This document shows, one piece after another, positions 1 to 8,322 of a stretch of 40,955 nucleotides of DNA (position 1 is its first letter; each line of letters opens with the position of its first letter). The stretch lies in NCBI GenBank assembly GCA_007695015.1, contig REEN01000036.1:1-40955 (forward strand), in the 5' to 3' direction. The position numbers and the translations under genes are program-made. The notes below the pieces were generated by a model, which made no database searches, was not told the DNA's origin, and was given only the letters and a program-made list of their open reading frames with translations. The stretch comes from Marinilabiliales bacterium (GTDB lineage: Bacteria; Bacteroidota; Bacteroidia; Bacteroidales; PUMT01).

Positions 1-28
1 GCCTGCCCGGATTGCTGAGGGCCGGTCT

Positions 29-697
29 TCAGACCGCTGTGAAGCGCACCAGGTTGTTGCCGTAAATTTCAGGCAGAAAGGAGAAATTTTCACCGATCCA
101 GGTGATGCCTTCAGGAGTGTAGAAAAAGACATGAGTCTCGTCATTCTTGTACCACCATTTCCCAAAGTCGGTGCCGGGAAGCAGCAGTCCGCTCATACAG
201 AAGAGATTGCCGCCTTCGTTGAGCAGCGACCTCAGCAGCCTGAATTCGCCGGCGGGGTTATGAAAATGCTCCATCACCTCACAGCAGATGATAAAATCGT
301 ACTTTACCTCCAGCTTGCCGGGGTCGTTACAGAAGAAAGGGTCGTACAGCGAAATATCATAACCCTGTTCAACCAGCATTGCAGCAGCAACCGGACCCGT
401 ACCAGCCCCGAAATCGAGTCCCCGTTCACCCGGACCGTGATGCATGGCAACCATCTCAACGAGAGGCCGGACAAAAGCTCTGTACCCCTGGTCATTGATG
501 TCATTGTTATGCTTTTCATACCTCTCCTTTTCCCTTTCGGGGGAAGGGCGGCAGGCCGGCTCCATGAAGACCCCTGTGCAGCCATGGCACCTGCGGTACC
601 CGGTATCCCTGAAGTGCAAAAGGAATGAGGAAGCAGAACCGCAAAGAGGGCAGCCTGCACCTTTATCCTGCCTGTTTTTGTCGTTACCGGTTTGCAT
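29..697 (-). CDS. Class I SAM-dependent methyltransferase with N-terminal zinc ribbon
   Basis: Encodes about 222 residues. Near the N-terminus are two Cys pairs, C16/C19 and C37/C40, spaced like a zinc ribbon. A Rossmann SAM-binding motif LDFGAGTG follows at residues 94-101, and a post-I acidic/aromatic stretch FIICCEVMEHFHNP later. This is the layout of the methyltransf_12/23 type, cytoplasmic, with unknown substrate. I chose the ATG at 697 because AAAGGA lies about five bases upstream; the open frame extends to 1033, but that part has no recognisable domain and runs into the divergent promoter region of addA. No neighbour on the same strand lies in the window to the left, so its operon context is not visible. 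The family assignment is firm; the acceptor molecule cannot be read from sequence. Confidence 0.85.
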   Translation of the reverse strand: MQTGNDKNRQDKGAGCPLCGSASSFLLHFRDTGYRRCHGCTGVFMEPACRPSPEREKERYEKHNNDINDQGYRAFVRPLVEMVAMHHGPGERGLDFGAGTGPVAAAMLVEQGYDISLYDPFFCNDPGKLEVKYDFIICCEVMEHFHNPAGEFRLLRSLLNEGGNLFCMSGLLLPGTDFGKWWYKNDETHVFFYTPEGITWIGENFSFLPEIYGNNLVRFTAV

Positions 698-1019
698 GAT
701 CATCCTTTTATAGGGTTTTTCCTTTGCCGTGGACAGCCTGCTGCAGCAGACAGGGTCTCCGGTGCCGAAAGAAGTTGCTGCCGGGAACAAAATTATCATT
801 TTCCTGCGACACTTCACAGCCGGCCGTCTTTTGCGCTGAACATACGGCCGTTCCGTTTGGGAAGAGTCAAAAATTATGCAGGGCACACATCCGCATGATA
901 AACCGCAGCTTGAGGTCATGGTTTTTTTTCCTAATTTCGTCAATGATACAGAGGTTGCACAATGCACTCTGCAAACCGGCAGCTTTTCCACCGGCAGACA
1001 GGTTACCATACAGTTCCTT
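698..1019. other. Divergent intergenic region, 322 bp
   Basis: This gap separates the minus-strand methyltransferase from the plus-strand addA-like gene. Open frames cross it in several phases, but none shows a domain or a credible start. It must hold promoters for both genes; one candidate for addA is listed separately. I see no RNA gene, repeat or strong hairpin in it. Confidence 0.6.
910..939 (+). promoter_or_regulatory. Candidate promoter of the addA operon
   Basis: TTG at 910-912 is followed after 19 bases by TAATTTCG at 932-939. This fits the Bacteroidota pattern of a -33 TTG/TTTG and a -7 TAnnTTTG with one mismatch in the -7 box. Transcription would start about 75 bases before the chosen start codon at 1020, which also argues against the longer frame start at 876. 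Confidence 0.35.
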
Positions 1020-4000
1020 ATGAACAATCTCATAGTCTACAAAGCTTCAGCCGGCTCCGGTAAAACGCACAGGCTTACCGGCGAGTATATGAAGCTTGCC
1101 TTTGCGGGCGATTTCAGGCACATCCTGGCCGTTACCTTTACCAACAAGGCCACCGCCGAGATGAAATCGAGGATCATTTATGTGCTTCACCGGCTTGCCG
1201 CGGGAGCTGAAAGCGACTACCTGGAAATGCTTGCCGGGCATCTGGGCACTGACGAGCAGGCAGTAAGGCGCAGGGCAGGAGAGATACTGAACTCCATTCT
1301 GCAGAACTACTCAAGGTTTTCGGTGGGGACAATAGACAGTTTTTTCCAGCGGATAATAAGGGGATTTGCAAGGGAGGCCGGACTGCAGTCCGCTTTCGAC
1401 CTCGAACTTGATAACAGCAGGGTGCTCGACCGGGTCCTGGATATGATAATAGCTGATTGCGCCGCTGATGACGAGCTGCAGGGATGGCTGATGGATTTTG
1501 CCGAAAGCAGGATACGGGAGGGGAGGTCGTGGAATTTCAGGCAGGAGCTGGGCCGGCTGGGCCGGCAGGTATTCAGCGAGGAGTTCATGCAGATGAGGGG
1601 CGAGATGACCGGCAGGCTGTCCGATCGCTCATTCCTTGGTGAATACATGGGACAACTTCATGCCGTGGCTGCCCGCTACGAAAAGAAAATGGAAGAAGCA
1701 GGCAGGAAAGGGCTTGATATGATAGGGGGTAGGGGACTGGAGGTGGGTGATTTCAAGTACGGAAGCAGCGGGGTGGCCGGCTATTTTGAAAAGATAGCCG
1801 TTAAGAAGGAGTATGCACCCGGTAAGAGGGTGGCCGGGGTTAGCGGGGTAGGGGACTGGTTCGCGAAGAACTCGCCTAAGAGTGAGGAGATAGGGGCGCT
1901 GGTGGAGGGTGGACTTCAACAGGTGCTCGATGAAGCTCTTGATCTGTACAGTAACGGGCACCCGCTATGGGTCTCGGCAAGACATATACTCTCCAGCTTC
2001 TATACGCTGGGCATACTGAACGACATCGCCCTGCGCGTTCGTGAGGATGCAGCCGCCACCAATACCATGCTCCTGACGGAGATAGCCTCACTGCTTCGGG
2101 GAATTATCGGGAGCAATGAGGCTCCTTTCATATATGAGAAGACCGGGTGGTTCTACAGGAACTATATGATTGACGAGTTCCAGGATACCTCAAGGGTGCA
2201 ATGGCAGAACTTCATACCGCTGATAATAGAAAGCCTTGGAAAGGGGCAGCGCAACATACTGGTGGGTGATGTCAAGCAGTCCATTTACAGGTGGAGGAAC
2301 AGCGACTGGAACATACTGGCTTCGGAGGTCGAAGAGGCCGCGGGAAGGCATGGCTGCCTTGTCGAGACCCTTGGTTACAACTGGCGCAGCAGGAGGATGG
2401 TAACCGGTTTCAATAATGCCCTCTTCGGCGATGCTCCCCGGCTCATGACAGATCAGCTGGGCAGGGAATGTGCCGTTGCAGGATTCGGCGAAACGGAAAC
2501 TGCCGCCCTGCAGGAGCAGATCAGGAACGCTTACGCCGGCCATGCTCAGATGGTCCCCGAAAGGGCTGACCGTGAAGGGGGTTACGTGCAGGTAACCTTT
2601 GGCGACAACAGCGCCGGTAGCTTTAGGGAGGAGGTGCTCAGCCGGCTTCCCGGAATGCTCCTGGATATATTGTCAAGGGGTTTTGATCTGAGAGATATCG
2701 CCATCCTGGTCAGGAACAACCGCGATGGCAACGAGATAGCCAGCATGCTGCTGGAATGGCAGGCGTCGCACAGGGAAGGAGGGAGCAGCCTTGCCTTCAT
2801 ATCGGAGGAGTTCCTGCTTCTTAACGAATCGGTGTCGGTGCGTCTCCTGCTTGCACTGATACGGTATATTGCCGATCCGTCGGAAAAGCTTGACAGGGCT
2901 GTCATTATAAACGAATATTGCAGGTACCTGGAGCAGGCCCCTGCAGGGTATGGCAACGACCACCTGCTGTTCGGGCTTCAGGACAACTACCTGGACGAGG
3001 GATGGGACAGGCTAATGCCGCCCGGGTTCACCGGGGGACTTGCTGAGCTCGGCAGACTCTCCATCTATGAACTCGTTGAGCAGCTTATCAGTTGTTTCGG
3101 TCTTGACAGGAGGGAGAGGGAGATTCCCTTTTTGATGGCATTCCAGGATGCCGTGGTCGACTATTCCCGGAGGGAATCCGGCAGTCCGGCCGCTTTCGCG
3201 CAGTGGTGGGAGGAAAATGGGGCAAGGCTTGCGGTGAGCAGTAACGATAACCAGGATGCCGTACGCATCATGACCATCCATAAGTCGAAGGGACTGCAGT
3301 TCAGGGTTGTAGTGGTGCCTTTCGGGGACTGGCTCACTGATCATAATACGTTGTTTGACAATTTCCTGTGGTGCAGACCACGTGTGCAACCGTTTGACGG
3401 GTTGCCGCTGGTGCCGGTAAGATACAGGTCCGACCTGGCTGGCAGCATTTTTGCTGCCGATTATTTCAGTGAGAAGATGCAGGTGTTCGTAGATAACCTG
3501 AACCTCCTGTATGTGGCGCTCACCCGTGCGGCCGACGAGCTGTACGTGCATGCTCCCCTGCCAGGAGAAAAACGGATTGAAAGTGGTGATATAAAGAGCG
3601 TGTCGGATTTGCTCTATTTTGTTTTGCGGCAGAAACCGAGGGGGGCAGGAAGTGGCGGGATGGAACCGGTGGAAAATACCGGCAGTGTGAAGTTCCAGGG
3701 GAAGGAGCCGGTGGAAATACCTGACAGTACAAAGGTGCAGGAGCAGGATGGCGGTGCCGGGATGCCCGGACAGTGGGATACCTCGGGTGCCGTCTACAGC
3801 TGCGGATCGAAGCTGACCGTCGAGCCTTCCGCGAAGGATCGCCCCGGGGAGGCACTTGTTGCAGAAAGATACCGTGTGCATGATGTGGTTAACAAGCCGG
3901 GCCTGCGTCTTGCAGGGACACCCCGGGCTGCCTCTGTCGCCGACAGCGACGACCCGGCAGTGCTGGGAAGACTTATACACGATATCTTCGCCGATATTGT

Positions 4001-4385
4001 GGTGGCGGGAGATATTGAACGGGCCGTGATGAAACGGTGTTTTGAGGGACGCCTCAGCTCAGACCGGGCTGAAAGGTTATCGGCCGGCATTGCATCTCTT
4101 ATTGAAAAGAGCGGTGCAGCTTCCTGGTTTGACGGGAGCTGGAAGGTGATGAACGAGGCGTCGGTGCTCCTTCCGGGCGGCATGACACGAAGACCCGACA
4201 GGGTCATGATAAGGGACAGAGAGGTTGTGGTGGTGGACTACAAATCGGGCGCCGGGGAGTCTGAGCAGCACGGCGCGCAGATGCGCGGCTATATCAGGGA
4301 TATTGAGAGTATGGGGTATGACAGGGTCAGGGGATTTCTCTGGTATACGGGTAAGGGAAAAATCGTTGAAGTAAAAACCGGCTGA
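1020..4385 (+). CDS. addA: AddA/RecB-like ATP-dependent helicase-nuclease
   Basis: A UvrD-type superfamily 1 helicase of 1,121 residues with a C-terminal PD-(D/E)XK nuclease. It carries the Walker A motif ASAGSGKT at residues 9-16, the Walker B-like motif DEFQDTS from residue 385, GDVKQSIYRWR, IMTIHKSKGLQF and the motif VI stretch ALTRAADELY. The tail has GRLIHDIF (His987) and VVDYKSG (Asp1073, Lys1075), the expected nuclease residues. Together with the addB-like gene it should process double-strand DNA ends for RecA-dependent repair. A short imperfect repeat lies in the linker between helicase and nuclease. The ATG at 1020 starts just before Walker A, as usual in the family. Its stop overlaps the next start in TGATG, indicating translational coupling. 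Confidence 0.9.
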   Translation: MNNLIVYKASAGSGKTHRLTGEYMKLAFAGDFRHILAVTFTNKATAEMKSRIIYVLHRLAAGAESDYLEMLAGHLGTDEQAVRRRAGEILNSILQNYSRFSVGTIDSFFQRIIRGFAREAGLQSAFDLELDNSRVLDRVLDMIIADCAADDELQGWLMDFAESRIREGRSWNFRQELGRLGRQVFSEEFMQMRGEMTGRLSDRSFLGEYMGQLHAVAARYEKKMEEAGRKGLDMIGGRGLEVGDFKYGSSGVAGYFEKIAVKKEYAPGKRVAGVSGVGDWFAKNSPKSEEIGALVEGGLQQVLDEALDLYSNGHPLWVSARHILSSFYTLGILNDIALRVREDAAATNTMLLTEIASLLRGIIGSNEAPFIYEKTGWFYRNYMIDEFQDTSRVQWQNFIPLIIESLGKGQRNILVGDVKQSIYRWRNSDWNILASEVEEAAGRHGCLVETLGYNWRSRRMVTGFNNALFGDAPRLMTDQLGRECAVAGFGETETAALQEQIRNAYAGHAQMVPERADREGGYVQVTFGDNSAGSFREEVLSRLPGMLLDILSRGFDLRDIAILVRNNRDGNEIASMLLEWQASHREGGSSLAFISEEFLLLNESVSVRLLLALIRYIADPSEKLDRAVIINEYCRYLEQAPAGYGNDHLLFGLQDNYLDEGWDRLMPPGFTGGLAELGRLSIYELVEQLISCFGLDRREREIPFLMAFQDAVVDYSRRESGSPAAFAQWWEENGARLAVSSNDNQDAVRIMTIHKSKGLQFRVVVVPFGDWLTDHNTLFDNFLWCRPRVQPFDGLPLVPVRYRSDLAGSIFAADYFSEKMQVFVDNLNLLYVALTRAADELYVHAPLPGEKRIESGDIKSVSDLLYFVLRQKPRGAGSGGMEPVENTGSVKFQGKEPVEIPDSTKVQEQDGGAGMPGQWDTSGAVYSCGSKLTVEPSAKDRPGEALVAERYRVHDVVNKPGLRLAGTPRAASVADSDDPAVLGRLIHDIFADIVVAGDIERAVMKRCFEGRLSSDRAERLSAGIASLIEKSGAASWFDGSWKVMNEASVLLPGGMTRRPDRVMIRDREVVVVDYKSGAGESEQHGAQMRGYIRDIESMGYDRVRGFLWYTGKGKIVEVKTG
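3663..3746 (+). repeat. 42-bp imperfect tandem repeat in the addA linker
   Basis: Two adjacent 14-codon units begin EPVENTGS and EPVEIPDS. They lie between the last helicase motif and the nuclease domain, in a Gly/Glu-rich stretch that looks disordered. It probably arose by local duplication within a flexible linker. Confidence 0.6.
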
Positions 4386-5359
4386 TGATCAAAGGTGAAC
4401 AGACATACGCATGGGGCAGCAGGCGAAGGTTCAACTCGCTGGCGGACTACTTCAAAAGAGAGTTTGGCGGGAGGGTCCAGAAGGTATCAGTAAATGCCGG
4501 CTTTACCTGTCCTAACCGTGACGGAACCGTGGGCACCGGCGGATGCACCTTCTGTGACAGCACCACCTTCGTGCCGGCGTATTGCCTGCCCGGGAAGTGC
4601 GTGAGGGAGCAGATTGAAACAGGTATAAGGTTCCACGCCAGGAGGTACCGGCGGGCAGAAAGCTTCCTTGCCTATTTCCAGTCGTATACCAATACATACT
4701 CCGATACAGCGACTCTGGAGCGTATCTGGAACGAGGCCCTGTCGGTGCCTGGCATCAGGGGAATAGTGGTGGGCACCAGGCCCGATTGTGTTGATGATGA
4801 TGTACTGTATCTTATGGCTGATATGGCTTCTCGCTGCTATTTTGTTGCCGAATTCGGTATCGAGTCCTGTAACGACCAGACGCTGAAAGATGTTAACAGG
4901 GGACATGATTTTGCCACCGCTGTGAGAGCCATAAAAAAAACTTCCGCCTTAGGGATAAAGACCGGGGGGCACATGATATTCGGACTTCCGGGAGAGACCC
5001 GGGAGGAGATGCTGGCATCAGCACCGGTACTCTCGGAGCTTCCGTTGCACAGCCTTAAGTTCCATCAGCTGCAGATAGTTAAAAATACACCGATAGCGGA
5101 GCTTTACAGCAGGGATCCGGGAAGGTTCAGGCTGTTCGAACTGGATGAGTACCTGGATTTCATAGCCGGGTTTGTTGAAAGACTTAACCCTGCCATAATC
5201 GTCGAGAGGTTTGCGGGAGAGCTGCCGCTCCGGAGCATTGCAGGCGGCATAAGGTGGGGGGTGAGGAATGACAGGATCGCAGCTATGTTTGAAAAGAAGC
5301 TGGAGGAGAGGGACAGCTGGCAGGGGAAATACTACAGGGGCGCTGGCAGCGATGCCTGA
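4385..5359 (+). CDS. TIGR01212-family radical SAM protein (YhcC-like)
   Basis: A 324-residue radical SAM enzyme. The cluster motif is C42-X11-C54-X2-C57 within TCPNRDGTVG and GGCTFC, the spacing that marks the TIGR01212/YhcC family rather than the classic CX3CX2C. The radical SAM/Elp3-like barrel continues with FGIESCNDQTL and GGHMIFGLPGETREE. The reaction of this family is not established to my knowledge. The start codon overlaps the stop of addA by one base, and addB begins 15 bases after its stop, so the three genes should be one transcript. That position suggests co-expression with end processing but does not prove a role in it. Confidence 0.88.
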   Translation: MIKGEQTYAWGSRRRFNSLADYFKREFGGRVQKVSVNAGFTCPNRDGTVGTGGCTFCDSTTFVPAYCLPGKCVREQIETGIRFHARRYRRAESFLAYFQSYTNTYSDTATLERIWNEALSVPGIRGIVVGTRPDCVDDDVLYLMADMASRCYFVAEFGIESCNDQTLKDVNRGHDFATAVRAIKKTSALGIKTGGHMIFGLPGETREEMLASAPVLSELPLHSLKFHQLQIVKNTPIAELYSRDPGRFRLFELDEYLDFIAGFVERLNPAIIVERFAGELPLRSIAGGIRWGVRNDRIAAMFEKKLEERDSWQGKYYRGAGSDA

Positions 5360-5374
5360 TAAAAACAGAGCTAT

Positions 5375-8272
5375 ATGCAACCATTTCTGAAAAGTGTGGC
5401 CGAGTACCTGTACGGCAAGTACGGTGAAGAACTGGGTGATTGTGCCATGATATTTCCCGGAAGGCGTGCCGGCCTTTTCTTCAGGAACTACCTCGGCGGA
5501 CTGGTGAAAAGGCCACTTTGGATGCCGGGGGTGATGACCATATCGGACCTGATGGGGGAGCTGAGCGGGATGCAGGCAGCAGACAGTATTACCCTTAACC
5601 TGAAGCTCTACAATGTTTTCAGGTCGGTTACCGGCAGTACCGAGGAGTTTGACCGTTTTTACAACTGGGGGGAGGTGATGATAAGGGATTTTGATGAAGC
5701 AGACAAATACCTTGTTGATGCAGATAAGCTGTTCATGAACATCAGTGCACTGAAGGATATTGAAAACCACTTTGATTTCATGTCGCCTGAGCAGGTTGAA
5801 CTGGTCAGGCAGTTCTGGGGCAGTTTCAACCAGGGATCCCCCTCCGGGCATCAGAAGGAGTTCCTCTGGATATGGGAGGCGCTGTATAATATATATATGA
5901 AATACAGGGAACTTCTTTCCGGCGAAGGCATGGCCTATGAGGGTATGATCTTCAGGCATGTGGCGGGACTGGTGGAGGATGACAAACTGCCCGGCACCGG
6001 TGCCGTAAAATATTTTGTTGCCGGCTTCAACGCCCTTAACGAGTGTGAGAAGAGGCTTTTTGACCATCTGAAGAAGGAAGGGAGGGTGGAGTTCTTCTGG
6101 GATTACGACGAATACTACACAAATGACGGATTGCACCAGGCGGGTCTTTTTATGAGGGAAAACATCAGGCGGTATCCTCATGACGGATATGAAGGGGATA
6201 CCGGAAACCTGTCAGTTACCCCGCCTGATATCGACATAGTTGCAGTTCCCTCCAATACCGGGCAGGCCAAGATAATGGAAGAGGCGGGACTTGATCCGGG
6301 TGCCGGCGATGACCCGTTGAAGTCGGCCATCATACTTCCCGACGAAAGCCTTCTGATGCCCGTGCTGTCGTCTCTGCCTGATGAGGCGGGCAGCGTCAAC
6401 ATTACCATGGGATACCCGCTGAAGGAGACAAGCCTGTTCGGTTTTGCCATGCTTCTGGCCGATATGCAGCTGGCGTCACACACCGGCAGCAAAGGAAAAC
6501 TCACATTTCCGGGGAGGGAGGTGATCTCACTGCTGCGTCACCCCGAATACCCTGCAGAGGCGAGGGAGGAGGCCATGCAGCTTGTAAGCGCCATCAGGAA
6601 AAATAATATGCTGCGCGTTGAAAGCCGGATTGCAGGGCGGGGTGAGATGGGGCGGCTTGTATTCAGAAAAGCTGACGGCGGCATGGAATTGCTGCATTAC
6701 CTGCTGGAGATCCTCGAATACATGGAGAGGCTGCGTTCACCCGGCAACGGAGAAGGTGATGACGATGGATTGCCTGAAAAGAGTGACGTTGTCATCCCCG
6801 GAAGGGAATTCCTGAGCAGTATGTGCACTGCACTGCGACGGCTGAGGGATACCGTTGCCGGCGCAGGTACGGCAATCGGTTCAGCGACCATGGTGAAGCT
6901 ACTAAAGAGGGTGCTCTCATCGGTCAGGATACCGTTTCACGGTGAGCCGCTGGGCGGGCTACAGGTTATGGGGGTGCTGGAGACCAGGGGACTTGATTTT
7001 GAGAATGTGCTGTGGCTGTCGATGAATGAGGGCGTGTTCCCTTCTGTGATGCCTGCCCCCTCGTTCATACCCTATACACTGAGGGCGGCATACCGGCTGC
7101 CGCGCCATGAACAGCACGAGGCCGTCTATTCCTACTATTTTTACAGGCTGCTGCACAGGGCAAATAAGGTTACTCTTGTTTACAATACACGCAGCGACGG
7201 GTTATACACCGGGGAGGTGAGCAGGTACATCCATCAGCTACAATACTCGGGTCTTTTCAAAGTCCGGCAAAGGAACCTTGTGTTCAGCCTCAGTCCCCCT
7301 GACCAGCGCCCGGTTCTGATTGAGAAGTCCCCCGACATCATGGAGAGGCTCCGTGAGATTGCCGGTGCCGGCAGATCACAGGGATACCTGTCCGCCAATG
7401 CCCTGAACAGCTACATGGATTGCTCCATGAGGTTTTATTTCAGGTATATTGCGCGACTGCAGGAGCCGGAGAAGATGACGGGCGGGATCGATATGGCGGC
7501 CTTCGGCAGCCTTCTGCACAGGGCGGCCTTTTTCCTGTATGAGCCGCTGGCCGGGAAAATGGTGACAGTTGATGATATTGACCGGATGACAGGAAAAAGC
7601 GGCATTACAGAGAATTGTGTCGAGCGGGCTTTCCTTGACCCCGGCGGAGATGAACCTGGTTACCCGTTGCCGGAGACTGACGGACTGGCAAGGATAGCCG
7701 GGGGAGTGCTTGCATCATATCTGAGACAGATTCTGGAAAGGGACAGGAGGGAGGCACCTTTCGAAATTGTCGCACTGGAACAGAGGTACCGTAATAATAT
7801 ATCTCTTTCCGGAGGACAGGGTGAAACGGAGATCGCCACGGGAGGCATAATTGACCGTATTGACCGCTCACAGGGTGTGACAAGGGTTGCCGACTACAAG
7901 ACAGGTGGTGACGACGCGATATACCGGACCATGGAGTCCCTTTTTGAACGGGAGGATCCGAAAAGGAAAAAGGCGGTGTTCCAGACCTTCTTCTATTCCT
8001 GGCTCTATATAAGGCAGGGGGGAGGCGGACCTGTAAGGCCTCTCATTTACCAGGTCAAAAAGTTGTTCTCTGATGAAGAGATGGTGATAGGAGAGAAGCC
8101 TGACAGGAGTCCGCCACGGCCGGTGAACGATTTCAGGGAGTATATGGGCCCTTTTGAAGAGAACATGACGCTTCTGCTGGAGGAGATCTTTGATGAGGGA
8201 ACGCCCTTCAGGCAGGCCGGTGAAAGGAGTATTTGCAGGTATTGCCCCTACAGGGTCCTGTGTCACAGGTAA
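5375..8272 (+). CDS. addB: AddB-like PD-(D/E)XK nuclease subunit
   Basis: A 965-residue partner of the helicase-nuclease upstream. The N-terminal part resembles an inactive UvrD fold: the position where AddB of Bacillus has a P-loop reads IFPGRRAGLFFRNYL and lacks GKT. The C-terminal nuclease has FGSLLHRAAF, IDRIDR, VADYKTG and QTFFYSWLY. Four cysteines, C683 and C954-X2-C957-X5-C963, match the iron-sulfur staple pattern of AddB (established knowledge of the family). It should form a heterodimer with AddA that degrades and loads at broken DNA ends. The ATG at 5375 lies shortly after the radical SAM stop. Length and motifs argue for an intact gene. Confidence 0.87.
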   Translation: MQPFLKSVAEYLYGKYGEELGDCAMIFPGRRAGLFFRNYLGGLVKRPLWMPGVMTISDLMGELSGMQAADSITLNLKLYNVFRSVTGSTEEFDRFYNWGEVMIRDFDEADKYLVDADKLFMNISALKDIENHFDFMSPEQVELVRQFWGSFNQGSPSGHQKEFLWIWEALYNIYMKYRELLSGEGMAYEGMIFRHVAGLVEDDKLPGTGAVKYFVAGFNALNECEKRLFDHLKKEGRVEFFWDYDEYYTNDGLHQAGLFMRENIRRYPHDGYEGDTGNLSVTPPDIDIVAVPSNTGQAKIMEEAGLDPGAGDDPLKSAIILPDESLLMPVLSSLPDEAGSVNITMGYPLKETSLFGFAMLLADMQLASHTGSKGKLTFPGREVISLLRHPEYPAEAREEAMQLVSAIRKNNMLRVESRIAGRGEMGRLVFRKADGGMELLHYLLEILEYMERLRSPGNGEGDDDGLPEKSDVVIPGREFLSSMCTALRRLRDTVAGAGTAIGSATMVKLLKRVLSSVRIPFHGEPLGGLQVMGVLETRGLDFENVLWLSMNEGVFPSVMPAPSFIPYTLRAAYRLPRHEQHEAVYSYYFYRLLHRANKVTLVYNTRSDGLYTGEVSRYIHQLQYSGLFKVRQRNLVFSLSPPDQRPVLIEKSPDIMERLREIAGAGRSQGYLSANALNSYMDCSMRFYFRYIARLQEPEKMTGGIDMAAFGSLLHRAAFFLYEPLAGKMVTVDDIDRMTGKSGITENCVERAFLDPGGDEPGYPLPETDGLARIAGGVLASYLRQILERDRREAPFEIVALEQRYRNNISLSGGQGETEIATGGIIDRIDRSQGVTRVADYKTGGDDAIYRTMESLFEREDPKRKKAVFQTFFYSWLYIRQGGGGPVRPLIYQVKKLFSDEEMVIGEKPDRSPPRPVNDFREYMGPFEENMTLLLEEIFDEGTPFRQAGERSICRYCPYRVLCHR

Positions 8273-8322
8273 AAGATTACATAATATAACCAGTAAAACA
8301 GTAATTGTAAAAAAGAAACGGT

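Noticed and set aside
876-1019. N-terminal extension of the addA frame
   Set aside because: The candidate promoter lies inside it and family homology begins right after the ATG at 1020.
698-1033. N-terminal extension of the methyltransferase frame
   Set aside because: No domain in this part, and the inner ATG at 697 has a good ribosome site; the extension would cross the addA promoter region and start codon.
3012-3980. Long minus-strand frame of 322 codons
   Set aside because: It is the antisense shadow of addA, with composition unlike a real protein and no recognisable domain.
5018-6181. Minus-strand frame of 387 codons
   Set aside because: It overlaps the radical SAM and addB genes antisense, both of which have clear motifs; no domain is seen in it.
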